Assembly: GCF_002944315.1 (NCBI RefSeq)
Contig: NZ_CP024311.1
Span: 1,588,501-1,652,500 of the forward strand
Direction: 5' to 3'
Length of the DNA stretch: 64,000 bases
Origin: Rhizobium sp. NXC24
GTDB lineage: Bacteria > Pseudomonadota > Alphaproteobacteria > Rhizobiales > Rhizobiaceae
Made by a program: the position numbers and the translations under genes. Positions within the stretch are counted from its first letter, which is position 1, and each line of letters begins with the position of its first letter. Under the pieces are notes generated by a model. The model made no database searches and was not told the DNA's origin. It saw nothing but the letters and a program-made list of their open reading frames with translations. Shown in pieces: positions 38,305 through 46,826 of this stretch.

Positions 38305-39432
38305 ATGGACATTCTGGGAAGCATCCGGACCAGGGCCTGTATCCTACTGTCAATGGCAGCATTGTTTGCAACCGGCATATCGAGTGAGGCATGGCCTGCC
38401 AACGCAGCCTCTCAACATGCGCGGCTCCATGAACCGGTCAAGCAGGTCGCGGATCAACGCCTGCTGATCGATACAGCGGAGGGGAAAGGGGAAATGCCCC
38501 TCTACGCGGATCATGCGATTGATGCGGCAGCACCCGACGTGACGAAAGTGCTGATCGTGATCCACGGCACGCTTCGAAACGCCGATGCCTACTATGCCGC
38601 CGGCCAGAGGCTGCTCGCAAAAGCAGGTGATTTGGCGAAGGGAACCATGGTTGTCGCACCTCAGTTCCTGATAAGATCCGATGCCAAAGCTTTCTCGCTG
38701 TCCGCCCAGACCCTGGCCTGGACGCAGAGCGGCTGGAAGAGCGGTGAGCCGGCACGCCAAGCCGCGCCGATTAGCTCCTTTTCTGCGCTTGATGCCTTGC
38801 TTCAGCATTTCGCGGATCGCCGCTTGTATCCTTCGCTGAAGTCTGTCGTCGTAATGGGTCATTCGGCGGGCGCTCAACTGGTGCAGCGCTATGCGGTGGT
38901 CGGACGGGAGGCGGAAACCTTGGCGAGCGACGGCGTCTCCGTTCGCTACCTGGTCGCCAATCCATCGAGCTATTTGTATTTCGACAACGAGCGGCCGGCC
39001 GCACCGGATCAATCCGGCGGTTTGGCTTCATGCCCGAAGGCGACGCAATGGCGATACGGGCTGACGTCCGCACCGCAATATGTGTCCTCGCAAAATCCCA
39101 GGGATATGGAGGCCGCATATGCCGCGCGGAACGTTATCTACCTGCTGGGTGAGGCCGACACCAACCCGTACACCCATTTCATCGACCGCTCCTGCGCCGC
39201 GATGGCGCAAGGCCCTTACCGGCTTGCACGCGGGCTGACCTATTTCGACTATATGGAAAAGCGGCATCCGTCCGACCTCAACCAGAAGGTCGTAGAGGTG
39301 CCCGGCGTCGGACATGACGAGGAAGCGATGTTCACATCGGATTGCGGCATCGCGGTATTGTTTGATCGACCGATGCCGCCATCTTGCCCGGTCATCGACG
39401 GGACGGCAAAAGGATCGGGAGCGTTACCGTAA
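38305..39432 (+). CDS. Secreted alpha/beta hydrolase
   Basis: Protein of 375 residues from MDILGSIRTRACILLSM, with a signal peptide cut after about residue 35 (NAA). The strand VLIVIHGTLRNADAYY gives the oxyanion region, and the nucleophile elbow is GHSAG. The catalytic histidine is probably in PGVGHDEEAMF near the C-terminus. Substrate unknown. It is the last core gene before the Tn7-like element. Confidence 0.8.
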   Translation: MDILGSIRTRACILLSMAALFATGISSEAWPANAASQHARLHEPVKQVADQRLLIDTAEGKGEMPLYADHAIDAAAPDVTKVLIVIHGTLRNADAYYAAGQRLLAKAGDLAKGTMVVAPQFLIRSDAKAFSLSAQTLAWTQSGWKSGEPARQAAPISSFSALDALLQHFADRRLYPSLKSVVVMGHSAGAQLVQRYAVVGREAETLASDGVSVRYLVANPSSYLYFDNERPAAPDQSGGLASCPKATQWRYGLTSAPQYVSSQNPRDMEAAYAARNVIYLLGEADTNPYTHFIDRSCAAMAQGPYRLARGLTYFDYMEKRHPSDLNQKVVEVPGVGHDEEAMFTSDCGIAVLFDRPMPPSCPVIDGTAKGSGALP

Positions 39433-39488
39433 CTCCTCTTCTTGGATTATCGATTTCCCCTCGGAATGGATCTAATTCAGTCGAATTA

Positions 39489-39519
39489 AAAGCCCCGAAA
39501 GCGAGAGCTTCGGGGCTTT
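39489..39519 (+). terminator. Intrinsic terminator after the hydrolase gene
   Basis: Arms aaagccccgaa and ttcggggcttt with a 9-nt middle that can pair further with one bulge. It lies 57 nt after the hydrolase stop and about 20 nt before the proposed transposon terminus. Confidence 0.85.
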
Positions 39520-39540
39520 CCAATGTCTACAGTTTCAATC

Positions 39541-39638
39541 TGTCGCGTCCAAATCTACTTTTCCCTGGGCGGCTGCTTTTGAAAGCCAGTCCCACCATCT
39601 TTTCCAAAATTGTTCTCCTTCATCCAAAATACTTTTCC
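39541..39638. repeat. Tn7-like element, candidate left end with TnsB-site-like repeats
   Basis: The proposed terminus reads TGTCGCGT. Three direct repeats follow: TCCAAATCTACTTTTCC (39548), TCCAAAATTGTTCTCC (39603) and TCCAAAATACTTTTCC (39623). Spaced repeats inside a TGT terminus are how TnsB-binding sites are arranged in Tn7-like ends. The tniQ stop lies 62 bp inside. No experimental support. Confidence 0.6.
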
Positions 39639-39699
39639 TGAAGATGCCAAAAAAAACCGGCTGACGGCCGGGTTGGTTTGAAAATGAAACGGGCGTCAA

Positions 39700-41511
39700 C
39701 TAAGGCAATTCAGCGCGACGGTAAAACGTACTGCCAACGCTCTCTTTGGTTATCACTGGCAGGATACCAGCGGCGGTCAGATCTCTCTTCATGCCCGCGA
39801 AATGACGTTGCCGCTCTTTGGCGTAGGCAATCAGTGTCACGTACTCAGCGGCAAACCTGTCAGCGACTTCCGGCCGGACGATGCGTTGGAGGCATCTGTT
39901 GACCGGGTTGATCGCATGCTCAGCCTCTATGAAGCCTTGGTCGATCAGCGCCGCCAATACAGGTCGCGCCAACCTTAATCTTTTCTCCGCATCCGAAAGA
40001 CTGAGGCCGCCATGATCTGGCAGCATTGTGAGACGACGGATTTCCTCAACATCAAATCGAAAGGCGTCAAGGCCCATTTTGCCAGGGTTAGTTGACACGT
40101 TTTTCAAACTGCCGCCTAGCATGAGATCGAGGATTTCCTCGAAGCGACAGTTCGCCGCCTTAACCGCTTCTGCAAATGTGAGGTATCCGGCCTCCTGATT
40201 GAACTCTCTTGTCACGCATTTGGTAGCTCGATCTAGAAAACCATCCAGATCCCTTTTGAAATAGAATGGGGTCAAGCTGACGTCTGGTCCGCTTGCTAGT
40301 GCCAGCTCAACATAGTTCCCTCTGGCCAAGGTTCGCCAGAGTGTTCGCCCCGTGGAAAGATACTCTCGCGCTGCAGCTGGCTTCATGCTCGATGTAAAAT
40401 CCTCCATCAATTCGTCCACCCGCGCTGCAGCAAAAACGGTGCGACTGTCCGTCGCAATAGATTGGTTCGCGTCCAATAATCCCGCTTTGACAAGGAGCTT
40501 TCTGACGGTCGCCGCGTGGATGCCATATTGGCGTGAGGCGGAGTGGATCGAATGTAATCGGCGCACCGTTACGGGGCCGAAAAGCTCGGCTCCAATTGCA
40601 AAGGGGACTGACGACAAAGCGACATCCCGCATAATATCGCGGATGCCGTCGTAGGCGGCGTCGTCGATTTCAAATGCCAGTCGTTCGTACAGTCTGCCGT
40701 AGAGCAGACGGCCGCCAAAGCTACTCTCTTGTTTCCAAAAATCGATATGGAGGGACCGCAAAAAATCGCGGAATGAATCTTCACCCGGAGAGAGGATCTC
40801 GAACCCGGTCTGCGCGCACTTGATCCAATCAATTTCACTGATTTCTTCGGCAAAGTAGCTCTTGCCGAATAGCTTAGTCGCCCCGACCATTTCGCACAGT
40901 TTCCCGGCCACAAACAATGGTAGCCGATCGAGCCAAGACTTCCGCTCCGATCGGCCCCATAACCGGTCTTCAATGTAGGCCTCGAAGGGACTGAACTGCT
41001 GTGGTTCGTTCTGAAAGGTGGCAGAAGGCCTAGCGGCAATCATCGCCGCAATATTGTGAGAACCAGCTAGAGCTGAGATGTCCGTTTGAAGGAGTGGTAC
41101 ATGGTGCTTTGAGCAGGTGCGGACGTGGATGACACACCAATGAAGGCGACCATAGGTCCTGCACAGAGGATCGCCCGTGCGCGTTTTGATATCGTCTTCG
41201 ATACAGTGGGGACAGTATCGAAGACGATATCGATGAAAGGAGGCTCTGGAGAGAGCTTCGCCATTGATTTGCACGTGCCTGTCGATGCGCTCGACGTGTC
41301 TGCTGCCGATTTCGATCGACGTATGCCCTGCCAGATCTAGGACCCTTCGAATTTCTGACAGCTCGCCGTCGATGATCCGACGATAGCTGAGCCCCATATG
41401 ACGGCAGAATTCCCAAACGTCCTCTACGAAATTCGCGATCGCGAGCCGCGAGACGAAACTGGTGATGGTTTCGTCTTCATAAAAGGGTACCGTCAGCATC
41501 AACCTTCTCAC
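39700..41511 (-). CDS. tniQ: TniQ/TnsD-like target-selection protein
   Basis: Protein of 603 residues. The N-terminal TniQ domain begins LTVPFYEDETITSFVSRLA and has a zinc ribbon with CPHC at 100-103 and CSKH at 133-136. The long C-terminal part (about 160-600) has helix-turn-helix-like stretches (ASRQYGIHAATVRKLLVKAG) and resembles TnsD-size proteins that read a fixed attachment site. Its ATG overlaps the tnsC stop. Which sequence it recognises is unknown; the element lies downstream of the hydrolase terminator. Confidence 0.85.
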   Translation of the reverse strand: MRRLMLTVPFYEDETITSFVSRLAIANFVEDVWEFCRHMGLSYRRIIDGELSEIRRVLDLAGHTSIEIGSRHVERIDRHVQINGEALSRASFHRYRLRYCPHCIEDDIKTRTGDPLCRTYGRLHWCVIHVRTCSKHHVPLLQTDISALAGSHNIAAMIAARPSATFQNEPQQFSPFEAYIEDRLWGRSERKSWLDRLPLFVAGKLCEMVGATKLFGKSYFAEEISEIDWIKCAQTGFEILSPGEDSFRDFLRSLHIDFWKQESSFGGRLLYGRLYERLAFEIDDAAYDGIRDIMRDVALSSVPFAIGAELFGPVTVRRLHSIHSASRQYGIHAATVRKLLVKAGLLDANQSIATDSRTVFAAARVDELMEDFTSSMKPAAAREYLSTGRTLWRTLARGNYVELALASGPDVSLTPFYFKRDLDGFLDRATKCVTREFNQEAGYLTFAEAVKAANCRFEEILDLMLGGSLKNVSTNPGKMGLDAFRFDVEEIRRLTMLPDHGGLSLSDAEKRLRLARPVLAALIDQGFIEAEHAINPVNRCLQRIVRPEVADRFAAEYVTLIAYAKERQRHFAGMKRDLTAAGILPVITKESVGSTFYRRAELP

Positions 41512-42578
41512 CGGGGCCGATCTCCCGCCTTCCTTGCCTTTCCGGCGACGTTTTGGAGATCTTTCTTAGGATTCTTGGTTTTGGCGGCACCGCTCGGCAA
41601 GTTTTTCCAATTGCTCTGTTCAAAGATGTTTGTGTCGATCGAGCAGCCGGTCGCGTTGTGATAAGCCTGCGCGAAATCGATCGTTGTAACGGTTTTGCGG
41701 TCGCCCAATGACATAACAAGCTCGACCGATGACATAATCAGCTTGAATATTGCTCCGGTATTTCCTTCGCTAGCGTGAATGAGACGCTTGCTGACGTCGT
41801 CGACCGGAAGATTTCGCAATTCTAATCCTGCGTGTTCGGAGATGATGGTCTTGATCCAGGTGCTGACAATTGGATATTTTGTAGCTGGAATTGGCATCAG
41901 TTTTTGGATCTTAGAGCGGTTTTGGATCTGCTCCTCGGCCTCTCGTAATTTCTCCAGGATGGGCATGCCAGCCAGAATAAGTCTGACGGGCCAGTGCTCG
42001 TTGTCCACAAGGTTGATCAACGTATCCCAGACCTTACTCTGTTCGTACCAATCGTCGAGCTTCATGACACGCTGAGCTTCCTCGATCACGACGAACATGA
42101 CTCCGCGCCGCGCGAGTTGCCCTGGAACCAATGGCCACACATACGTTTCTTTCGCATCGCTCCTGATTGGATAGCCAACAGCCTCCAGCAGCAATATGCC
42201 AATGTTGCGGAGCGAACATGGATTGGGGGCGCGAATTCTCACGATCGGGTTGACTGGCCTGCCGTACTCGTCGTGACGCAGTGCAAACGCTGGATCGGTA
42301 GCGATCGCGTGTTTGATCATTTTGGATTTTCCCGCATCGCTGCCTCCCACGACGAAGAGAATCTTTCTCTCCTTGTCGTCATCCGCTTGCGGCGACAACA
42401 AGCTCATTTTTTGCGCGTGCACGAGGTCGGCAAAAATTGCATCACGGGGCTCGATTGCGCAGTGTTGGGCTCGGAGATTGGCCATGAAGTCACTGAGGTC
42501 CAAGTCTTTGGGTGCCATAGTGCTACGAAGATGTTCGATTGATGCGCGTCGCAGGTTTAGCAGAGAGGGTTCCATCAC
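41508..42578 (-). CDS. tnsC: TnsC-like AAA+ transposition regulator
   Basis: Protein of 356 residues of the TniB/TnsC family. Walker A GGSDAGKS is at 78-85, Walker B VMFVVIEEAQRV at about 160-171. TnsC links target selection to the transposase. It is 12 nt after tnsB and overlaps tniQ by 4 nt. It is shorter than the 555-residue TnsC of Tn7. Confidence 0.9.
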   Translation of the reverse strand: MMEPSLLNLRRASIEHLRSTMAPKDLDLSDFMANLRAQHCAIEPRDAIFADLVHAQKMSLLSPQADDDKERKILFVVGGSDAGKSKMIKHAIATDPAFALRHDEYGRPVNPIVRIRAPNPCSLRNIGILLLEAVGYPIRSDAKETYVWPLVPGQLARRGVMFVVIEEAQRVMKLDDWYEQSKVWDTLINLVDNEHWPVRLILAGMPILEKLREAEEQIQNRSKIQKLMPIPATKYPIVSTWIKTIISEHAGLELRNLPVDDVSKRLIHASEGNTGAIFKLIMSSVELVMSLGDRKTVTTIDFAQAYHNATGCSIDTNIFEQSNWKNLPSGAAKTKNPKKDLQNVAGKARKAGDRPR

Positions 42579-42590
42579 TCGTTTCTCCTG

Positions 42591-44822
42591 TTAAAAATCG
42601 TCGCGATAGATCGCGGTTTTGCTGGCAGGCAGAGAGAGCTGTTCAGTGGACCGGGGATTTTCAATTGCCTTTGCCTTTTGGTCCGCGCTGGGTTTACCTC
42701 TCGTTGGAGCGCCGTATTTTTCCTCTTGCGCCTTTTTGGATTGGCTGGAGGGCACGTCCAAATCATCCTCTTCCAACTCGTCTCCGAGACCCCAAGCTTC
42801 CTCAAGAAATGGCGTCAGCCGCCAATCCTGGTCGCGTACGGCGCGGGTGTAGTCAGACTCAGGGACGATGTGGAGCGCGCGGCGGATGCGACGCTCAAGC
42901 CGGTCGCACATCTCGGAGGTTGGTACCGGGCTTGCCAAATTATGCATGGCTCGCGAAATTTCCGCGATGCCGTCGATGTATTCGAAAGCTTCATCGACGG
43001 TGTCCTGCGTGCGATCCGTGTACTCGGTATCAACAAGGTTTATTTCTTCGAGCAACGCTGTCACCTTCCAGAAGGAAACGCCCTTAAGGAAGCCGAACTG
43101 CGAGCCTACACGATAGGAAAACTTCCCGTCGAACACAGTGATTTCGCCGATGTCCCAAAAATCGACGCGGATGTCGACTTCGGTGCCTGTGTTCTCACGG
43201 AACATGCGTTGGATCTCGTCACTCTGGTAATAGAAGCCGAGAAAGCGGATTCCCTCGCGTCCAATTACGCGCTTAAGATTCACGCCGTAGATGGTACGCA
43301 AGAGATAGTCTTTTTGTGGGTTGGGTGGGAGTTTAGCTTCGCACCCTAACAGCCAAGCTTGCCTGCTCGACATGCCTCCAAGCTTGCCGCCGTGCCTAAT
43401 GTTGTGCCAAACGTCGACAATGGCTCGCACAAAGACGTCATGAAGCCTATCGACGTTCACCGAAGCACCCTTGCGTGGGTCTTGATCGCCGCGATGGCCG
43501 ACGATCCCAAAGATGCGTTCGATCGTACCTCTGAGTGTGCTGATTTTTGCGGGAGGGTGGATCTTCGTAGCGCCTGCATCCAGGAGCGTGGCTGTGACAG
43601 ATGCATTCGTGTACCACTTTGCGCAATCGACGCGGATCAGCCGCAGACCGCCACGCATTGGCCATGACGACTTGCAACCCGCTGCCTTGGCAATCGTAGT
43701 TTTGTCTCGCTCAACCAATTGGAACGTAGCCAATGCCGTCTCGGTGCAGGGATTGCGGACATGGATACGAAAGGACAAAAATGAGTTTGTGGCATAGTCG
43801 ATGACGGCTGAGAACCAAAGTCTACGCGAAGCCTCACGATAGGCTTTCTGCACCTCCTCCGATAACTCATCCCAAACCTTGCTGTTTTTCAGGATCGTGA
43901 CGAGGTTAAGGCGACATTCGTCGGCCTCGATCAAATCCATTGGATAGCCACGCTCCTTGGCCACCACGATAGTATATCTTTGGGCGGTTTTGATCTCGCC
44001 CCACTTTCGGTTGTACTTCAAATAGTCAGGAAGCGCATCGATCCGATTATAGAACGTCGATCTGCTGCCAAGGTTGATCCAATCTTCCTTGTTTCTCGGC
44101 TTGTTAATCCGGCGCTCCATCGCCTTCATCAAGCGGAAGAGGTAGGGGGCTTTGGTGCGCGTCGTGGACAGGTAACGCCATACAAACCGACCCTGGATAT
44201 TCAGCTCAAGGGAAGAAAATTTGCTTTCCCGACGTTCGCTAGTACGATTGTCAATAAGGACGCGCCAGTCATTGCCCGAGTCTTCATATTTTTTACACCA
44301 GCCCCGGACGGACCTTGCCGTAACATTTACGAGTTGAGGTTTCGAATCTTTTCCTGAAACGTCAAGCTTATAGTGCTTTCCACCCTTGTAGTCGGCGTTT
44401 GCCTCGGCGATTTCCAGATCGGTTTCGTATTCTTTGCGGATGTCAAACATGATCGAAACCATGAGGGCATCACTGGAGACCCGGCCTAACTCGGCTTTTT
44501 TATCATTGAACCGGGTGATCCACTCCAGCTTGAAGGCAACAACCATTTGCTGCCGCTTCGACAGATTACGCAGCCAAGGCCATTTCTCTGCCAATGCAAT
44601 GCGACGAGGATCGTAATAACGTTTCTCGATGGTGAGCGATCCGTCGCCGAGCCAGCTCGCAATTTCAGCGTTCGATACCGGAATGGGTGCGCCGCTACCG
44701 TCGATAGCGGCGAAGACCTTCCCGTGTGGACTCTCCTGGACGACGTGAAGTTCCTTCCCGTCTAATTTGGCACGGTCGAAGGCGGAGATCGGCAGTGGAG
44801 GCACACCGGGACGAATGGCCAT
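42591..44822 (-). CDS. tnsB: TnsB-like DDE transposase
   Basis: Protein of 743 residues from MAIRPGVPPLPISAFDRA, with GAAGGAGTC upstream; a longer frame overlaps tnsA and is less likely. The RNase H-like core has D301 (LIEADECRLNLV), D399 (RVDCAKWYTNAS) and E435 (GTIERIFG). N-terminal DNA-binding helices precede the core and a C-terminal TnsC-contact tail (DLDVPSSQSKKAQEEKYG region) follows. It joins the 3' ends of the transposon to target DNA. Confidence 0.92.
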   Translation of the reverse strand: MAIRPGVPPLPISAFDRAKLDGKELHVVQESPHGKVFAAIDGSGAPIPVSNAEIASWLGDGSLTIEKRYYDPRRIALAEKWPWLRNLSKRQQMVVAFKLEWITRFNDKKAELGRVSSDALMVSIMFDIRKEYETDLEIAEANADYKGGKHYKLDVSGKDSKPQLVNVTARSVRGWCKKYEDSGNDWRVLIDNRTSERRESKFSSLELNIQGRFVWRYLSTTRTKAPYLFRLMKAMERRINKPRNKEDWINLGSRSTFYNRIDALPDYLKYNRKWGEIKTAQRYTIVVAKERGYPMDLIEADECRLNLVTILKNSKVWDELSEEVQKAYREASRRLWFSAVIDYATNSFLSFRIHVRNPCTETALATFQLVERDKTTIAKAAGCKSSWPMRGGLRLIRVDCAKWYTNASVTATLLDAGATKIHPPAKISTLRGTIERIFGIVGHRGDQDPRKGASVNVDRLHDVFVRAIVDVWHNIRHGGKLGGMSSRQAWLLGCEAKLPPNPQKDYLLRTIYGVNLKRVIGREGIRFLGFYYQSDEIQRMFRENTGTEVDIRVDFWDIGEITVFDGKFSYRVGSQFGFLKGVSFWKVTALLEEINLVDTEYTDRTQDTVDEAFEYIDGIAEISRAMHNLASPVPTSEMCDRLERRIRRALHIVPESDYTRAVRDQDWRLTPFLEEAWGLGDELEEDDLDVPSSQSKKAQEEKYGAPTRGKPSADQKAKAIENPRSTEQLSLPASKTAIYRDDF

Positions 44823-44833
44823 AGCCGACTCCT

Positions 44834-45676
44834 TCACTGGACCCAGCGGGCTTGAACGAGGCAATTGTCGTGGAAGCGCTCGCCTGGTCGCGAGATATTG
44901 ATCAGCCGGTCGTAATGGAGGCAGAGTAGGGCGTTCCAGACCGTACCCGGATCGCCCATCCGGAGTTGCAGACGCCACATCTCAATTGGCCGTCCGATGC
45001 CACGAACGACATCCAGAACTCTATCGCAATCTTCCTGCCGCCGCTCCTTCCTTGCGTTGTTGATATCGATTGCGTTCAGGGCCTTACCTCGCGTGATTTG
45101 TCTCTCGGTCACAGCGATGATATCAAGCGCGAAAGTTGGGACGTGAATCGCTTTTAGCGCGTTGAGCTTTTCCAAGGTCCGGTCGGGCTTTAGCATCTCA
45201 GACGGTTTGACTTGATATGCCACTCGGCGGTTCGAATGGTCGGTCGATCGATAGTCGAGGGTATGCCATGCGCGCTGACCATCCAGCTCGTATTCGAGTT
45301 CGCCCGGCTGATCTTCGACCTTCACGATTTGCTTCTGTGCCAATAGGACATTGGTGAAAAAATATTCGAGGATGCTCTCGAAAATCAGGACTTGGTTTTG
45401 CCTGATGTCGACCATGTGGCCACGCACAGACGCCATGCTTTTCAGGGAAATGTTTCTGCTGGCGAGCGATTTGCTAGGCGGAATCCAAGCGACATCCATA
45501 CGGCTTTCTGCCTCCGCAAACGTAAGGCCGGGATCATCGTCGTGGGTTACCCCGGGAATAACGAAGCGCCCGGCGACAGGCCGGTCCGGATCTGCGAATT
45601 TGAAGGTTTCAGGGATTTCAAAGCGAAGGCCACGTTGTTCGCATTTGAGCATTTGGTGGACACGAGCTTCCAGCAT
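44834..45676 (-). CDS. tnsA: TnsA-like endonuclease subunit
   Basis: Protein of 280 residues of the restriction-endonuclease fold. The active site pattern of TnsA is seen as E100 (LIFESILEYFF), D141 (HTLDYRST) and K157 (YQVKPSEML). It cuts the 5' transposon strand so that movement is cut-and-paste. Residues after about 165 form the C-terminal domain that meets TnsC. It is the first gene of the tns operon. Confidence 0.88.
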   Translation of the reverse strand: MLEARVHQMLKCEQRGLRFEIPETFKFADPDRPVAGRFVIPGVTHDDDPGLTFAEAESRMDVAWIPPSKSLASRNISLKSMASVRGHMVDIRQNQVLIFESILEYFFTNVLLAQKQIVKVEDQPGELEYELDGQRAWHTLDYRSTDHSNRRVAYQVKPSEMLKPDRTLEKLNALKAIHVPTFALDIIAVTERQITRGKALNAIDINNARKERRQEDCDRVLDVVRGIGRPIEMWRLQLRMGDPGTVWNALLCLHYDRLINISRPGERFHDNCLVQARWVQ

Positions 45677-45805
45677 GATGTTCGACTTTCATGACGCGAC
45701 TGATCGATCCCCGATTTCGTCGAGGGAGAGCGGCCATATCGATTTTGGATTGGTCACTGGAGCGGGGCGGGAGGCCTCCGCTCAATTGGTATGTGGTATC
45801 ACATG

Positions 45806-45994
45806 TTAGAGGCGCGGTATTCGCTTGCTGAACCCGAACCTCCGGTCCAATGAATTGCGGTCGCGTTCCGATGTGAAACCAAGGGGCTCCTGGCGATAGC
45901 GGTGGTCGCGAGCACCGCGCTCATTTCGGTCGATCAATGTATCGAAGGCGTCGCCATCGGCCATAAATTGAAATGCATCTTTCAAAATGGTCAT
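45806..45994 (-). CDS. Small hypothetical protein upstream of tnsA
   Basis: Protein of 62 residues starting MTILKDAFQFMADGDAFDTL, with AGGA 8-11 nt before the ATG. The C-terminus is rich in arginine and aspartate. No family recognised. It could be a leader or small regulator of the tns operon or a chance frame. Confidence 0.3.
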   Translation of the reverse strand: MTILKDAFQFMADGDAFDTLIDRNERGARDHRYRQEPLGFTSERDRNSLDRRFGFSKRIPRL

Positions 45995-46826
45995 TGCTGT
46001 GTCCTGATTTGCGTCTGAAGATTCAAGAAGTCGAGGAAACGGAAGGCACGTGGGTGAAGGCATGGCTTCGCCGGTCGCGGGTTTTGCCCGCGTTCAACTG
46101 CGTGTTCCTGCATAGGGTTTGTTTGTATTAGGGCGGCGGAGGCCCTACGCCCGAGCCTTTCGGCTGCGGACACGCTTGACGCCCGACAGCATTCGGCCCG
46201 CTACGTTCAACGATCGTGTCGAACGCGCGCGGGCCGATACCGAACCTGCTTATGGGGAGAGCTGCCTGACGGAACGTCCGGCAAATGAGCAAGCTAGCTC
46301 CGGAAACATCGGAGGTTTCGAAACGCTCGGATTGAAAGTCGAATTTGCCAACTGCTGACATGACGTTGCGCTCCAATTTCTTGTTAAGCTGGAAATAGCT
46401 CAACGAAATCAATCGCGAAAGTGTCGGAGGCAGCCTATAAACGTATGGAAAATTCGTAGATTTTGCAGAACAGGGCGACGCCGGACAGGAGACAGGCGAA
46501 GGGTGCCATCAAGGACCGAGCATTGGGGTGGATGGAACTAACGGAGGTCATGCGCTACTTGCTCCGAAGGTTGTGGAGGAAGTCCGTGCAGAGTAAAAGC
46601 GCTTGAAAAATCACGGAAAAACGAAAATTGACCAGCATCAATCGAGATCAGTCAGCGCCAAACCAGAGCGTTTTACATATCTCTTCGGCCAGCATGGTGG
46701 CTCCCTTAGTTTGTGTTATCCCAACGTGCCATGGCTCCGTTTTGATGTCGATAATCCCTATTAGCTAAAATTGTACCGAATTCGCACGAGAAAGTGGGGG
46801 CGGCCTCGGCGGCCTCCGTGGAAGGA
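45995..46826. other. Non-coding stretch between tnsA side and the pseudo-methyltransferase gene
   Basis: About 830 bases with no convincing gene on either strand. Two segments resemble the element's end repeats on the reverse strand (GGAAAATTCGTAGATTTTG at 46445 and GGAAAAACGAAAATTGA at 46613), but weakly. It may hold regulatory sequence or a degraded gene. Confidence 0.35.

Noticed and set aside
46119..46412. Short frames on both strands between tnsA and the passenger gene
   Set aside because: They are arginine-rich and overlap one another, with no ribosome-binding site or family resemblance.
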